Origin: Mesorhizobium japonicum MAFF 303099
GTDB lineage: Bacteria; Pseudomonadota; Alphaproteobacteria; Rhizobiales; Rhizobiaceae
Length of the DNA stretch: 64,000 bases
Direction: 5' to 3'
NCBI RefSeq assembly: GCF_000009625.1
Contig: NC_002678.2
Span: forward strand, 3,752,001 to 3,816,000
The position numbers were made by a program, and so were the translations under genes. A model generated the notes under the pieces. The model was not told the DNA's origin. It made no database searches and saw nothing but the letters and a program-made list of their open reading frames with translations. Positions 28,101 to 36,065 of this stretch are shown here, in pieces (the first letter of the stretch is position 1; every line of letters begins with the position of its first letter).

Positions 28101-29019
28101 CGGCACCAACATTCTGCCGACGCCACCGCCGCCGCCGAAGCGCTGCGTGCTGCTCGAAGGCCAGATCCGCACCGAGGACGGGCGCTGCGTCTGCCCGCGC
28201 GGCACGGCGCTGGAGAACGGCAAGTGCGTCAGCACCAACAACAGGCCCGAACAGTGCACCATCCGTGGCCAGATCCACGACGCCGACGGCTACTGCGTCT
28301 GCCCGCAAGGGACCGAAGTGCGCAACGGCGCCTGCCGTCCGATCCGGCCGAAGCCCCAGGAGTGCCGCATCCCCGGGCAGATCCGCAATGCCGATGGCGA
28401 CTGCGTCTGCCCGCAAGGGACCGAGGTGCGCAACGGCGCCTGCCGTCCGGTGCGGCCGAAGCCTCAGCAGTGCCGCATCCCCGGCCAGATCCGCAATGCC
28501 GATGGCGATTGCGTCTGTCCGCAGGGCACCGAGGTGCGCAACGGGGCCTGCCGTCCGGTCCGGCCGAAGCCTGAGCAGTGCGCCATCCGCGGCCAGGTCC
28601 ACGATGCCAATGGCGATTGCGTCTGCCCACGTGGGACCGAGGTGATCGACGGGGCATGCCGACGCAAGCAGCCGCAACTGGAGCAGTGCGACATACGCGG
28701 CCAGGTCCACAACAAGCGCGGCGAGTGTGTCTGTCCGCGCGGGACCGAGGTGATCGACGGCGCATGCCGCAGGCCCAGGCAGGAGACGGAATGCGCACCG
28801 GGCACGCAGATGATCAATGGCCAGTGCCAACCGATCTTCAAGCGGCGCTGCCCGGAAGGCACGATCGGACGGTATCCAAACTGCCGGCCGATCCGCGGGC
28901 AGCCGTCCCTGGAGATCAACCCGGGCCTGCTGTTGCAGCAAGTCCTGCCACGGCGTCAGCCGCAGGTCGAGCAGCAGGATCCAGAACCGAACAGGATCCT
29001 GAAGCTTCAGCAGCAGTAA
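25165..29019 (+). CDS. giant secreted multidomain protein: DUF11-like domains and CVCP repeats
   Basis: 1284 residues; the ATG at 25165 follows GAGGAGGGGAAG, which overlaps the previous stop. A signal peptide ends near A-S-H-A-E. Residues ~50-260 are an uncharacterised beta-rich domain. ~264-370 is a Cys module ending in a CC dipeptide, like that of the upstream protein. ~376-945 holds four DUF11-like Ig-fold domains (beginning PDLKVEKRADV, VDLILKKRART, GLRITKVCNG, STIRVEKTGDR), each with the N-x-GT-x-x-x-x-G-x-(L/V)-x-(V/L) pattern and paired Cys. ~950-1215 is a Cys repeat array with C-x12-C-x-C-x10-C spacing and 36-residue period. The Gln-rich tail ends KLQQQ. No anchor or transporter partner is seen. 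Likely an extracellular or surface structural protein. Confidence 0.82.
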   Translation: MNNLALSPLAQNNTTVMETIMKPLSYARRGARWAMAAGIAVAMLTPLASHAEDAAPITPELRLDLGNSRVVNPRPERVVPFFTKTGTQRGCDYVVYSLSFGLRGDPQGFADPGLAGLLKKLKIEFKDQLPHGLAIVNVNVSGDGTDASGGPLPGATISNSAGPDDTATVSDFRLSAADLDGAGAANERVINFQITAKIDHAAFPAPTIIDNQGLIKVSNEAGTGTIIPSQDPSKPDDGDYKTGVKTSIKIDVTKCNPPPPPPGKECFKVERGTVDCVPGGGAFIYHMPVGPEMGGKWVQVSTTTPGITIIPDTQLVPPGGGVLNWKIVGASPGDVIHLIVTGIETYAGPKEGWGLCCTQTIDIVIPRDQRCPPKDKEPDLKVEKRADVPRCTMAGGCDFTIRVTNVGTAPYNGKIVLDEVTLPAGSTLSSGPNPPWVCVPGTTPMTCTYPVTTLNPGAFVDLKLGFRPAGGWQGSALRNCATYNYAASGKPLFGSQSNDRGCASIPICRRGDRDRDCQPPVEKKVDLILKKRARTEICTPDGVCTFVIDIINNGTSTYNGPLTVIDNYPGGAPSSSTFGPSPPWTCGPNGPGQFRCDNAGISLPAGASTPIFVKAVMPAGYQSDTVENCAEVKAIPGEVDLTNNKACAKERIRRPNGGKPGLRITKVCNGSLAGAAVVSCRITVSNAGTAAPTGPVRVNDAATLVSGGAPVQVQTVTPDGAEWACGPVPANTLSCQIPGAVMTPGTSRHFDVTVSANGEFENCARGSYGPAPGDDIVYPIGQACAKGGGSSTIRVEKTGDRECRLGQPCSFDITITNDGTSPFSGPVRIGDAIGVEGLGRLDGVAITSIDPPFGCSPEPVTLPLSCIANLTLGAGESQSHHVTVVIPDDGRLANLQGNVNGQNCVGVLSPDTRVQDGGDVLSKDAANVQGDRGKAYACHPFIITHEVKKECSPGFVMNDAGRCVCPEGTTFRNGQCTGGGTNILPTPPPPPKRCVLLEGQIRTEDGRCVCPRGTALENGKCVSTNNRPEQCTIRGQIHDADGYCVCPQGTEVRNGACRPIRPKPQECRIPGQIRNADGDCVCPQGTEVRNGACRPVRPKPQQCRIPGQIRNADGDCVCPQGTEVRNGACRPVRPKPEQCAIRGQVHDANGDCVCPRGTEVIDGACRRKQPQLEQCDIRGQVHNKRGECVCPRGTEVIDGACRRPRQETECAPGTQMINGQCQPIFKRRCPEGTIGRYPNCRPIRGQPSLEINPGLLLQQVLPRRQPQVEQQDPEPNRILKLQQQ
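28255..28794 (+). repeat. in-frame 108-bp tandem repeats, five units
   Basis: Repeat starts (the first Cys codon of each unit) lie at 28255, 28363, 28471, 28579 and 28687, an exact 108-bp step. Each unit encodes C-x12-C-x-C-x10-C plus a nine-residue linker rich in R, P, K and Q. The second, third and fourth units are nearly identical at the DNA level, which indicates recent duplication or gene conversion. Two more diverged units precede it, at about 28017 and 28144 (the latter 111 bp long). Confidence 0.9.
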
Positions 29020-29044
29020 CCATCTGCTCGACGCCAGACAGAAA

Positions 29045-29070
29045 CCCGCCGGAGCGATCCGGCGGGTTTT
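29045..29070 (+). terminator. intrinsic terminator of the secreted-protein operon
   Basis: A perfect 9-bp stem CCCGCCGGA/TCCGGCGGG with a GCGA tetraloop, followed by TTTTCTT, 25 bases after the stop of the giant gene. It closes the two-gene operon cleanly before rpe. Confidence 0.9.
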
Positions 29071-29226
29071 CTTCATGGCTCGGGGCAATCGGGGATCGCA
29101 GACGCGGCAACGCCCACCCAAGCCTGTGGAGCCGCCACGCCTGCACCCTCGACAAGTCACCCGCCGGGCATTAGGCAGTCGGTCCAGAGTGACCGGTATG
29201 AAAAGGGCGCCCGGAAAGGCCTCGAG

Positions 29227-29904
29227 ATGAGCACAAAGACCTTGATCGCACCTTCGGTGCTGGCTTCGGACTTTTCGAAGCTCGGCGACGAGGTCGAAGC
29301 CGTCGCGGCCGCGGGCGCCGACTGGATCCATCTCGATGTCATGGATGGCCATTTCGTCCCCAACATCACCTTCGGCCCGCCCGTCATCAAGGCGATCCGC
29401 AACCGCACCAAGGCCTTCTTCGACTGCCATCTGATGATTGCGCCGGCCGATCCCTATCTCGCCGCCTTCGCCGAAGCCGGCTGTGACGGCATGACGGTGC
29501 ATGCCGAGGCCGGACCGCATCTCGACCGCTCGCTGCAGACCATCAGGAATCTTGGCAAGAAGGCCGGTGTGTCGCTCAATCCGGCGACGCCGGAAACGAT
29601 GATCGAATATGTGCTCGACCGGCTCGACCTGATCCTGATCATGACCGTCAATCCGGGCTTCGGCGGCCAGGCCTTCATCCCGGGGATCGTCGACAAGGTG
29701 AGAAGGGTCAAGGCGCTGATCGGCGACCGGCCGATCCGCATCGAGATCGATGGCGGCGTTTCGCCCGAAACGGCGCCCCTGGTCACGGCAGCCGGCGCCG
29801 ATGTGCTGGTGGCGGGTGCGGCCATCTTCAAAGGCGGCAGTGTCGAAGCCTACCGCGCCAACATCGAAGCGATCAGGACAGCGGCCGACAAGGCCGCCGG
29901 CTGA
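29227..29904 (+). CDS. rpe: ribulose-phosphate 3-epimerase
   Basis: 225 residues, normal length. Rpe interconverts ribulose 5-phosphate and xylulose 5-phosphate in the pentose phosphate and Calvin pathways, with a metal-dependent TIM barrel. Visible: [35 protein letters not shown] (metal-binding His and Asp), [29 protein letters not shown] and the phosphate-binding [12 protein letters not shown]. It stands alone between the terminator of the secreted-protein operon and the GntR regulator. Confidence 0.97.
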   Translation: MSTKTLIAPSVLASDFSKLGDEVEAVAAAGADWIHLDVMDGHFVPNITFGPPVIKAIRNRTKAFFDCHLMIAPADPYLAAFAEAGCDGMTVHAEAGPHLDRSLQTIRNLGKKAGVSLNPATPETMIEYVLDRLDLILIMTVNPGFGGQAFIPGIVDKVRRVKALIGDRPIRIEIDGGVSPETAPLVTAAGADVLVAGAAIFKGGSVEAYRANIEAIRTAADKAAG

Positions 29905-30229
29905 CGCGCCACCACGAATCAGATTCGCTGAAAGGCCTGATTCGGGCGAACCGCCCGCTGTCTTTGCGCGCGACAGAAAAGATGCTCGCACAGGCACACG
30001 CCAAACAGATAATCCTGCGTGCATACGAAACACGTTAAGTTTCTACTGGTTGCAGCGACGCGCAAATTTCCACGATCGGATGCAGATCGGGCGTATATTC
30101 CTTTGTGCTTAAGTACTATGGCGCTATCTTCTGCTTGAGCCGCTTGACGCAGACACTGTATGGTACAAGTACGAAAGGGTTGTTTAGGACTCGCATTGCC
30201 CGGAGAAAAATGGGGACAAGGAGTCAACC
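29905..30229. other. 325-base lower-GC intergenic region upstream of the MatR-like regulator
   Basis: No gene is seen. The region is clearly poorer in GC than its flanks. It holds the regulator's leader, an inverted repeat TGTA-TGG-TACA at 30157-30167 and the AAGGAG ribosome-binding site at 30218-30223. Confidence 0.5.
30157..30167. promoter_or_regulatory. candidate operator of the MatR-like GntR regulator
   Basis: TGTA and TACA form a perfect inverted repeat around TGG, 63 bases before the regulator's start. FCD-type GntR regulators such as MatR bind TTGTA/TACAA-type palindromes, which this resembles (family knowledge). A possible TTGAGC/TATGGT promoter pair at 30135-30164 would be overlapped by it. 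Weak evidence. Confidence 0.3.
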
Positions 30230-30973
30230 TTGACATATGGAGCTGCCAACCTGAACGACGACGGCACAGGATCCAAGAGCACACTCGCCAGCACGGTCTA
30301 TCACCAATTGCGGGATGATCTTCTCGGCGGCGCTCTTGAAACCGAAAGCAAACTGCGGGTCGAGTGGGTTGTTTCCAAATATGGCGCCGGCGCTTCGCCG
30401 GTTCGTGAAGCTCTTAATCGCCTTGCCTCCGAAGGACTTCTTGGTCGCCACGACCAGCGTGGCTTTTTCATCATGCCGGTCAGTGCGGCGGAGCTCGAGG
30501 AGCTGACGCGGACCCGCTGCTGGCTCGAGGAGCGGGCGCTTCGCGAATCCATCGCCCACCGCACCGCCGAATGGGAAGAACAGCTGGTGCTGGCGCTGCA
30601 TCGCCTGGGCCGCGCCTCGCGTCTTTCGCCGCAAAATGCCACGTCGCTCGATCCGGACTGGGAGAAATTGCACCGCACCTTTCATCGGGTGCTGATCTCG
30701 GCCTGCCGGTCGCACTGGCTGGTGGGTTTCTGCGATCAGCTTTCCGATCACGCCTATCGCTACCGGCAAATGGCCAATGACGGCGAAAGCATCCCGCGCG
30801 ACGATTTCGCCGAACACCGGCAGATCGCCGAATACGCGCTGGACGGCAATGCCGACGAGGCCGTCAAGGCCTTGATCGATCACTACCAGCTGACCGCTTC
30901 CATATGCATGGAACGTTTCAAGCAAGGCGAAGTCGCAAAGGTCGCCGCCTCGGCCGAACGCGCCCGGCGGTAA
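30230..30973 (+). CDS. GntR-family regulator (FCD subfamily), MatR-like
   Basis: 247 residues with a TTG start at 30230, decided by a full AAGGAG six bases upstream. The winged HTH covers about residues 18-85 (STVYHQLRDDLLGGAL, ASPVREALNRLASEGLLGRHDQRGFFI). The FCD effector domain follows, with metal-type Asp and His positions (DWEKLHRTFHR, DFAEHRQIAEYALDG). It precedes matB on the same strand by 177 bases, and MatR of this family controls malonate genes in rhizobia, so it likely senses malonate or a related acid (inference). No malonyl-CoA decarboxylase gene is near. Confidence 0.82.
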   Translation: MTYGAANLNDDGTGSKSTLASTVYHQLRDDLLGGALETESKLRVEWVVSKYGAGASPVREALNRLASEGLLGRHDQRGFFIMPVSAAELEELTRTRCWLEERALRESIAHRTAEWEEQLVLALHRLGRASRLSPQNATSLDPDWEKLHRTFHRVLISACRSHWLVGFCDQLSDHAYRYRQMANDGESIPRDDFAEHRQIAEYALDGNADEAVKALIDHYQLTASICMERFKQGEVAKVAASAERARR

Positions 30974-31150
30974 CGATCTTTCCTTCGGCGCCTTGGCGCA
31001 ATCCTCGCGACCGTTCGGCGGACGTGAGGTGCCGGACCGCCGTTTGCGGTCTTGACGGCATGGCCGGGAAACGCGAACTCTTCGCCGCCGACTCATGTCG
31101 CCCCAAAGGCATTGCCGGCGTCGCCATTGCCGTCACTGCAGGAAGACTTC

Positions 31151-32665
31151 ATGAGCAATCATCTGTTCGATGCGTTCCGGTCCCGGATGCCGGCGCCCGG
31201 GCATCTGTTGATGGAAACCGATGACGGGCGCTCGCTGAGCTATGGCGACATGCTGGCGCGGTCGGCACAGTTCGCGCACGCGCTGCTGCAATTGGATGTC
31301 GAGCCCGGCGACCGGGTGGCCGTGCAGGTCGAGAAGAGCCCGGAGGCGCTGCTGCTCTATCTCGCCTGCGTGCGCGCCGGTGCCGTCTTCCTGCCGCTCA
31401 ACACCGCCTACACGCTGACCGAACTCGGCTATTTCTTCGGGGATGCAGCGCCGCGCGTCATCGTCTGCGATCCGGCAAGGGCGGCCGATATCGGGCGCAT
31501 GGTCGAGCCATCCGGCGCCGTCGTCGTCACGCTCGACCGCAACGGCCGGGGATCGCTGGCGGACCAGGCCTCGCGTCTGCCGTCGGATTTTCACGATGTG
31601 GCGCGCGGGCCGGATGATCTCGCGGCAATCCTCTACACGTCGGGAACGACCGGCCGCTCGAAAGGCGCCATGCTCAGCCACGAGAACCTGGCCTCGAATG
31701 CACGGGTGCTGGTCGAGCAATGGCGCTTCACATCAGGCGACGTGCTGATCCACGCACTGCCGATCTTTCACACCCATGGCCTGTTCGTCGCCACCAACGT
31801 CGTCCTGATGGCGGGCGCCGCGATGCTGTTCGAGCAGAAATTCGATCCGGCCCGCATCGTCGCGCTGCTGCCGCGCGGCACCGCGCTGATGGGCGTGCCG
31901 ACCTTTTATGTGCGCCTGCTGCAGCAGGATGGACTGGACCGGCAGGCGGCGAAGACTATCCGCCTGTTCGTGTCCGGCTCCGCGCCGCTGCTGGCCGACA
32001 CGCACAAGGCCTGGCGCGAGCGCACCGGCCACGCCATCCTCGAACGCTACGGCATGACCGAGACCAACATGAACACCTCGAACCCCTATGAGGGCGAACG
32101 GCGCGCCGGCACGGTCGGCTTCCCCTTGCCGGGTGTCGCTTTGCGCATCGCCGATCCCGACACGGGCAAGCCGCTGGCCCAAGGCGAAGTCGGCATGATC
32201 GAGGTCAAGGGTCCGAACGTTTTCGGCGGCTATTGGCGCATGCCGGAAAAGACCAAGGCGGAATTCCGCGCCGACGGTTTCTTCATCACCGGCGATCTCG
32301 GCATGGTCGACACCGACGGCTATGTCCATATCGTCGGCCGCGGCAAGGATCTGATCATTTCGGGCGGCTACAACATCTATCCGAAGGAGCTCGAAAGTGA
32401 GATCGACGCGCTTGATGGAGTGAGCGAAAGCGCCGTCATCGGCGTCGCCCATCCGGATTTCGGCGAAGGCGTCACCGCGGTCGTCGTGCGAGCGCCGGGG
32501 GCAGCGATCACCGGAGCCGAAGTGCTTGGCGCAATCGCCGGACGCCTGGCTAGGTACAAGCATCCGAAGCAGGTGATCTTCGTCGACGAATTGCCGCGCA
32601 ACACGATGGGCAAGGTCCAGAAGAATCTTCTGCGAGACGCCTACAAGGATCTCTACACATCCTAG
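31151..32665 (+). CDS. matB: malonyl-CoA synthetase (malonate-CoA ligase)
   Basis: 504 residues from ATG 31151 behind AGGAAG; family length. MatB activates malonate with ATP and CoA to malonyl-CoA. ANL-superfamily motifs: ILYTSGTTGRSKGAMLSH (P-loop) near residue 160, ERYGMTETNMNTSNP (A5 region, the M-N-T-S-N stretch being typical of MatB), FFITGDLGMVD with the ribose-binding Asp, GRGKDLIISGGYNIYPKELE (hinge and A8) and the catalytic Lys in NTMGKVQKN. It is preceded by a MatR-like regulator. matA and matC, usually near by in rhizobia, are absent here. A palindromic repeat begins at its stop codon. Confidence 0.93.
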   Translation: MSNHLFDAFRSRMPAPGHLLMETDDGRSLSYGDMLARSAQFAHALLQLDVEPGDRVAVQVEKSPEALLLYLACVRAGAVFLPLNTAYTLTELGYFFGDAAPRVIVCDPARAADIGRMVEPSGAVVVTLDRNGRGSLADQASRLPSDFHDVARGPDDLAAILYTSGTTGRSKGAMLSHENLASNARVLVEQWRFTSGDVLIHALPIFHTHGLFVATNVVLMAGAAMLFEQKFDPARIVALLPRGTALMGVPTFYVRLLQQDGLDRQAAKTIRLFVSGSAPLLADTHKAWRERTGHAILERYGMTETNMNTSNPYEGERRAGTVGFPLPGVALRIADPDTGKPLAQGEVGMIEVKGPNVFGGYWRMPEKTKAEFRADGFFITGDLGMVDTDGYVHIVGRGKDLIISGGYNIYPKELESEIDALDGVSESAVIGVAHPDFGEGVTAVVVRAPGAAITGAEVLGAIAGRLARYKHPKQVIFVDELPRNTMGKVQKNLLRDAYKDLYTS

Positions 32666-32783
32666 ATCAGTTCACCGTTTCACGGAAACGGCGAACTGAT
32701 CTAACTCTTTGTTTCGACGCAATTCCCCAGGGAAAGCGCTACGCTTTTCCCAGGAAAACCGCACACACTTTTCCTGGAATTGC
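32665..32783. repeat. two-palindrome rhizobial intergenic element at the matB stop
   Basis: The first palindrome (32665-32701) pairs GATCAGTTC with GAACTGATC around CCGTTTC/GAAACGG; its first base is the last base of the matB stop codon. The second (32719-32783) pairs GCAATTCC with GGAATTGC around GGAAA and TTTTCC. It separates matB from the convergent ABC gene and may end both messages. Its inner part resembles 16792-16865. Confidence 0.7.
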
Positions 32784-32803
32784 TCTAGGCAGCGGGCGCG
32801 CCG

Positions 32804-34867
32804 TTACTTCGTCTTACGCGGCTTTTCGATCCTCGTGCCGGAACCCCACAAGGCGCGCTGAAATAGCCCGCGTTTGCGGTTGCGCGCCATGAGATCGATA
32901 TCCCCGACCAGTTTCGCGCCGCCCTTGCGCCGCTCCAGCGTGATCTTGCGGGTGTGGAACGCTTCCAGTTCGGCGCGATGCGCCACGCTGACGATGGTGA
33001 CCTCAGGCAGTTCGCGGATCACCATTTCCATCATCTGGTCCTGGCTCTTTTCGTCCAGCGCCGACGTCGCCTCGTCCAGCACGACGATGTCGGGGCGATG
33101 CAGCAAAAGGCGCGCGAAGGCGACACGTTGCTTTTCGCCGCCCGACAGGGTCTGGTCCCAGGGTGCTTCCTCCTTGATCCGGCCGGCGAGGTGACCGAGG
33201 CCGACCTTGTCGAGGGCGGCCTTGATCTGCTCGAGCTTCCAAGTGTTGGCCGCCGCGGGGTAGGCGACCACCCGGCGCAGCGTGCCCGAAGGGATGTAGG
33301 GCCGCTGCGGCAGCATGAACAGCCGCTTGTCGGGATGGAAATTGACGCTGCCGCTTCCCCACGGCCACAGGCCGGCGATCGCCCGCACAAGCGTTGATTT
33401 GCCCGAGCCGGATTCGCCTGAAACCAGCACCCTCTCGCCCGCTTCGACCGCGACTTCGGTTTCCTTCACCATGGACGTGCCGTCGTCGAGCGTCACGGAG
33501 AGATTGTCGAGGGAGAGCATCGTGTCGCCCTTGGTCTCGCCGTGTTGGATGCGCCCGAGCTCGTCGCTCTGCTCGGCGCGCTCGAGCCCGTCGAGCGACA
33601 TCATCAGCGAGGCGATGCGGCGTGCGGAGGCGTTCCAGTCGGCGAGGCGCGGATAGTTGTCGACCAGCCAGCCGAAAGAGCCTTGCACGATGGCGAAGGC
33701 GGAGGCGGCCTGCATGACCTGGCCGAGCGACATCGAGCCTTCGAGGAACTTTGGCGCGCACAGCAGCACCGGCACGACCGGCGCGAACAGGCTCGATCCC
33801 TGCGACACCAATGCCGTGCGCATGTGCTGGCCGGTCAGTTGCGCCCAGCGTTTCAGCACGCCGGAAAAGGTCTTGTCGATGCCGCTGCGTTCCTCTTCTT
33901 CGCCGCCCAGCAAGGCGATGCTCTCGCCGTTTTCGCGCACGCGCGTCAGCACGTAGCGGAACTCGGCTTCTGCCTGGTTCTTCTCCTCGGACAGCCGCAC
34001 GAAATTGCGGCCGATGACGAACATCGACGTGGAGGTGATCGCGGCATAGATCACCGCCGTGACGACGAGGAAGCCTGGCACCGTGAAGGTCGAGCCTCCC
34101 AGGTTGAAGCTCAAGGCCCCGCCGATCGTCCACAGCACCACGATGAAGGTCGAGGCCGAAAGGGTGGCGACGATCACGCCGGCGACGAAGTCGACCGGCG
34201 CCTCGGTGGCCACCCGCAGGTCTTCCGAGAGGCGGGCCTCGGGGTTCTGGTGGTCGCCCTGCACGAGATTCAGCTGGTAGTAGCGGCCATTGGCGAGCCA
34301 GCGCGCGATCACCGAGGTGGACAGCCAGGATCGCCAGCGACGCTGCATCGTCATGCGAAGGTAGACCTGCGCGACAACAAGGCTCATGCTGCCGATGACG
34401 AGCGGCACGAACACCGCGCTGAGAAAATACACGGTGTGGGCGTCGCGCTTCTCGATGGCGTCGAAAATCGAACGGTTCCAGACATTGATCCCGTACTGGA
34501 AGCCGACATTGATGCCGATCAGGATCAGCAGCCCGATCGTCAATGGCCAGCCGAGCCTGTCGCCGTGCCGCCCCCAATAGCCACGCCCGCTGATCCAGAA
34601 ACGTTTGAGCAGGTATTTCTTACGCGCCTGCTCTGCCTGCTCGGGTGTCAGCTCGGGATCGGATTCGACCGCCTCCGGCGGTGGGGCTTCGCCGACAATC
34701 TCGGACGCGGCCGCTTCGACGATCGATGCCTTCTTGTCGCTTGGCTTCTTCTCGCGCGGTTCATCGTCGCGCGGTCTCTCGTCACGCGGCTTTTGCCGTC
34801 GCGGCTTGGGGGTGCCGCCCGGTTTGATGCCGTCGGCCGGTTTCGATCTGGGTTTCGCCTCGGACAT
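32804..34867 (-). CDS. ABC transporter ATPase-permease fusion, SbmA/BacA-like (ABCD/YddA type)
   Basis: 687 residues from ATG 34867; a TTG nine codons upstream is possible. The N-terminal ~80 residues are highly charged and low in complexity (K, R, P, D, E). The membrane domain (about 100-400) starts with LLKRFWISGRGYWGRHGDRLGW, opens with the GLLILIGINVGFQYGINVWNRSIFDAI helix, and matches the SbmA/BacA and peroxisomal ABCD type. The C-terminal ATPase has Walker A GESGSGKST, signature LSGGEKQRVAFARLLLHRPDIVVLDEATSALDE and the H-loop VAHR. Relatives import antimicrobial peptides or vitamin B12, and rhizobial BclA belongs here; substrate inferred only. It follows the amino-sugar arm on the same strand. 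Confidence 0.82.
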   Translation of the reverse strand: MSEAKPRSKPADGIKPGGTPKPRRQKPRDERPRDDEPREKKPSDKKASIVEAAASEIVGEAPPPEAVESDPELTPEQAEQARKKYLLKRFWISGRGYWGRHGDRLGWPLTIGLLILIGINVGFQYGINVWNRSIFDAIEKRDAHTVYFLSAVFVPLVIGSMSLVVAQVYLRMTMQRRWRSWLSTSVIARWLANGRYYQLNLVQGDHQNPEARLSEDLRVATEAPVDFVAGVIVATLSASTFIVVLWTIGGALSFNLGGSTFTVPGFLVVTAVIYAAITSTSMFVIGRNFVRLSEEKNQAEAEFRYVLTRVRENGESIALLGGEEEERSGIDKTFSGVLKRWAQLTGQHMRTALVSQGSSLFAPVVPVLLCAPKFLEGSMSLGQVMQAASAFAIVQGSFGWLVDNYPRLADWNASARRIASLMMSLDGLERAEQSDELGRIQHGETKGDTMLSLDNLSVTLDDGTSMVKETEVAVEAGERVLVSGESGSGKSTLVRAIAGLWPWGSGSVNFHPDKRLFMLPQRPYIPSGTLRRVVAYPAAANTWKLEQIKAALDKVGLGHLAGRIKEEAPWDQTLSGGEKQRVAFARLLLHRPDIVVLDEATSALDEKSQDQMMEMVIRELPEVTIVSVAHRAELEAFHTRKITLERRKGGAKLVGDIDLMARNRKRGLFQRALWGSGTRIEKPRKTK

Positions 34868-34942
34868 ACGCCCCGACAACGAGCTCGAAATCAAAAGGTT
34901 TCATGACGGCCGCTTGAGACGGCAAATTCCTGACCACGCCCG

Positions 34943-36055
34943 TTATCGCGGGTACAGCAACTCGACGACATGGTCGGCGATGGCCAGGCTTGCCGTCAGG
35001 CCGGGGCTCTCAATGCCGAACAGGTTGACGATCCGCCCAGCGCCATGGTCGGCCGGACCCTGAATGATGAAATCGGCGGCAGGCTGGCCAGGACCTGACA
35101 GCTTCGGCCTGATGCCGGCATAGGCCGGCTGCAGCGCCCCGTCCGCAAGATCGGGCCAATAGCGCCGGATCGCTTCGTAGAAGACGACGCTCCGGCCGGG
35201 GTCGACCGTGTAATCCACATGGTCGATCCATTCGACATCGGGCCCGAAGCGCGCACGGCCGCCGAGGTCGAGCGTCAGATGGACGCCGAGGCCGCCTTCG
35301 ACCGGAACTGGATAAATCAGCCGCGAAAAGGGCGACCGGCCCGGAAGCGCAAAATAATTTCCGCGCGCCAGCCATTGCCGGGGGATGAAATTCCTTGGGA
35401 AACCCTCGATCCGGCCGGCCAGGGCCTGCGCCTCAAGGCCTGCGGCATTGATAAAGGCGCCGGCCTCCAGGGCGAAGGTCTCGCCAGTGGCATCGCGCGT
35501 GTCGATCCGGATCCCGTCGGCCTCGATCGTCGCCCCGGCAACAGCGGTCAGGAAAGCAAAGGACGCACCGGCCGCTTCGGCCTCGCCGCGCAGTGACAGC
35601 ATCAGCGCATGGCTGTCGACAATGCCGGTCGATGGCGACAGCAGCGCGCCCGCGCACGTCAGTGCCGGCTCCAGGTTTTCGGCTTCGTCACGTGTCAGGA
35701 ACTGGAGATCGTCGACCCCGCTGCGTCGCGCATTGGCCTCGATCTTCCGCAACCCGTCGGTCTGGCCAGGCTCGCTGGCCACGATCAGCTTTCCGGTACG
35801 CTTATGGGCGATGTCGTGCTCGGCGCAATAGGCGTAGAGACGCTGGCGGCCTTCGACGCAGAGCCGGGCCTTCAGGCTTCCCGGCGCGTAGTAGAGCCCG
35901 GCATGGATGACTTCGGAATTGCGTGAACTGGTGACGGTGCCGATCGCGTCCGCCTGCTCGACCACCACCACCTCGCGGCCCGACACGGCAAGCGCCCTGG
36001 CGACGGCAATCCCGACGACGCCCGCTCCGGCGACGACACAATCGATTGTCTGCAT
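34943..36055 (-). CDS. FAD-dependent oxidoreductase, L-2-hydroxyglutarate oxidase (LhgO)-like
   Basis: 370 residues, DAO-type fold. The FAD dinucleotide motif [17 protein letters not shown] is at residues 7-23, followed by the [14 protein letters not shown] motif seen in LhgO and L2HGDH proteins. The C-terminus has [18 protein letters not shown] and [14 protein letters not shown], which also fit. LhgO oxidises L-2-hydroxyglutarate and passes electrons to quinones. It starts 10 bases after nagA on the same strand and so belongs to the amino-sugar operon, though a link to GlcNAc use is not obvious; an amino-sugar or glycerol-phosphate-type substrate cannot be excluded. Confidence 0.82.
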   Translation of the reverse strand: MQTIDCVVAGAGVVGIAVARALAVSGREVVVVEQADAIGTVTSSRNSEVIHAGLYYAPGSLKARLCVEGRQRLYAYCAEHDIAHKRTGKLIVASEPGQTDGLRKIEANARRSGVDDLQFLTRDEAENLEPALTCAGALLSPSTGIVDSHALMLSLRGEAEAAGASFAFLTAVAGATIEADGIRIDTRDATGETFALEAGAFINAAGLEAQALAGRIEGFPRNFIPRQWLARGNYFALPGRSPFSRLIYPVPVEGGLGVHLTLDLGGRARFGPDVEWIDHVDYTVDPGRSVVFYEAIRRYWPDLADGALQPAYAGIRPKLSGPGQPAADFIIQGPADHGAGRIVNLFGIESPGLTASLAIADHVVELLYPR

Positions 36056-36065
36056 GGCCCCGCTC

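Noticed and set aside
28255..28794. Regular 108-bp repeats as a CRISPR array
   Set aside because: The repeats are coding, in frame and contiguous, without unique spacers, and encode a Cys-rich domain.
27754..30033. Open frame of 759 codons on the minus strand opposite the Cys-repeat array and rpe
   Set aside because: It mirrors the tandem repeat and rpe; repeated peptide units arise only because the sense strand repeats.
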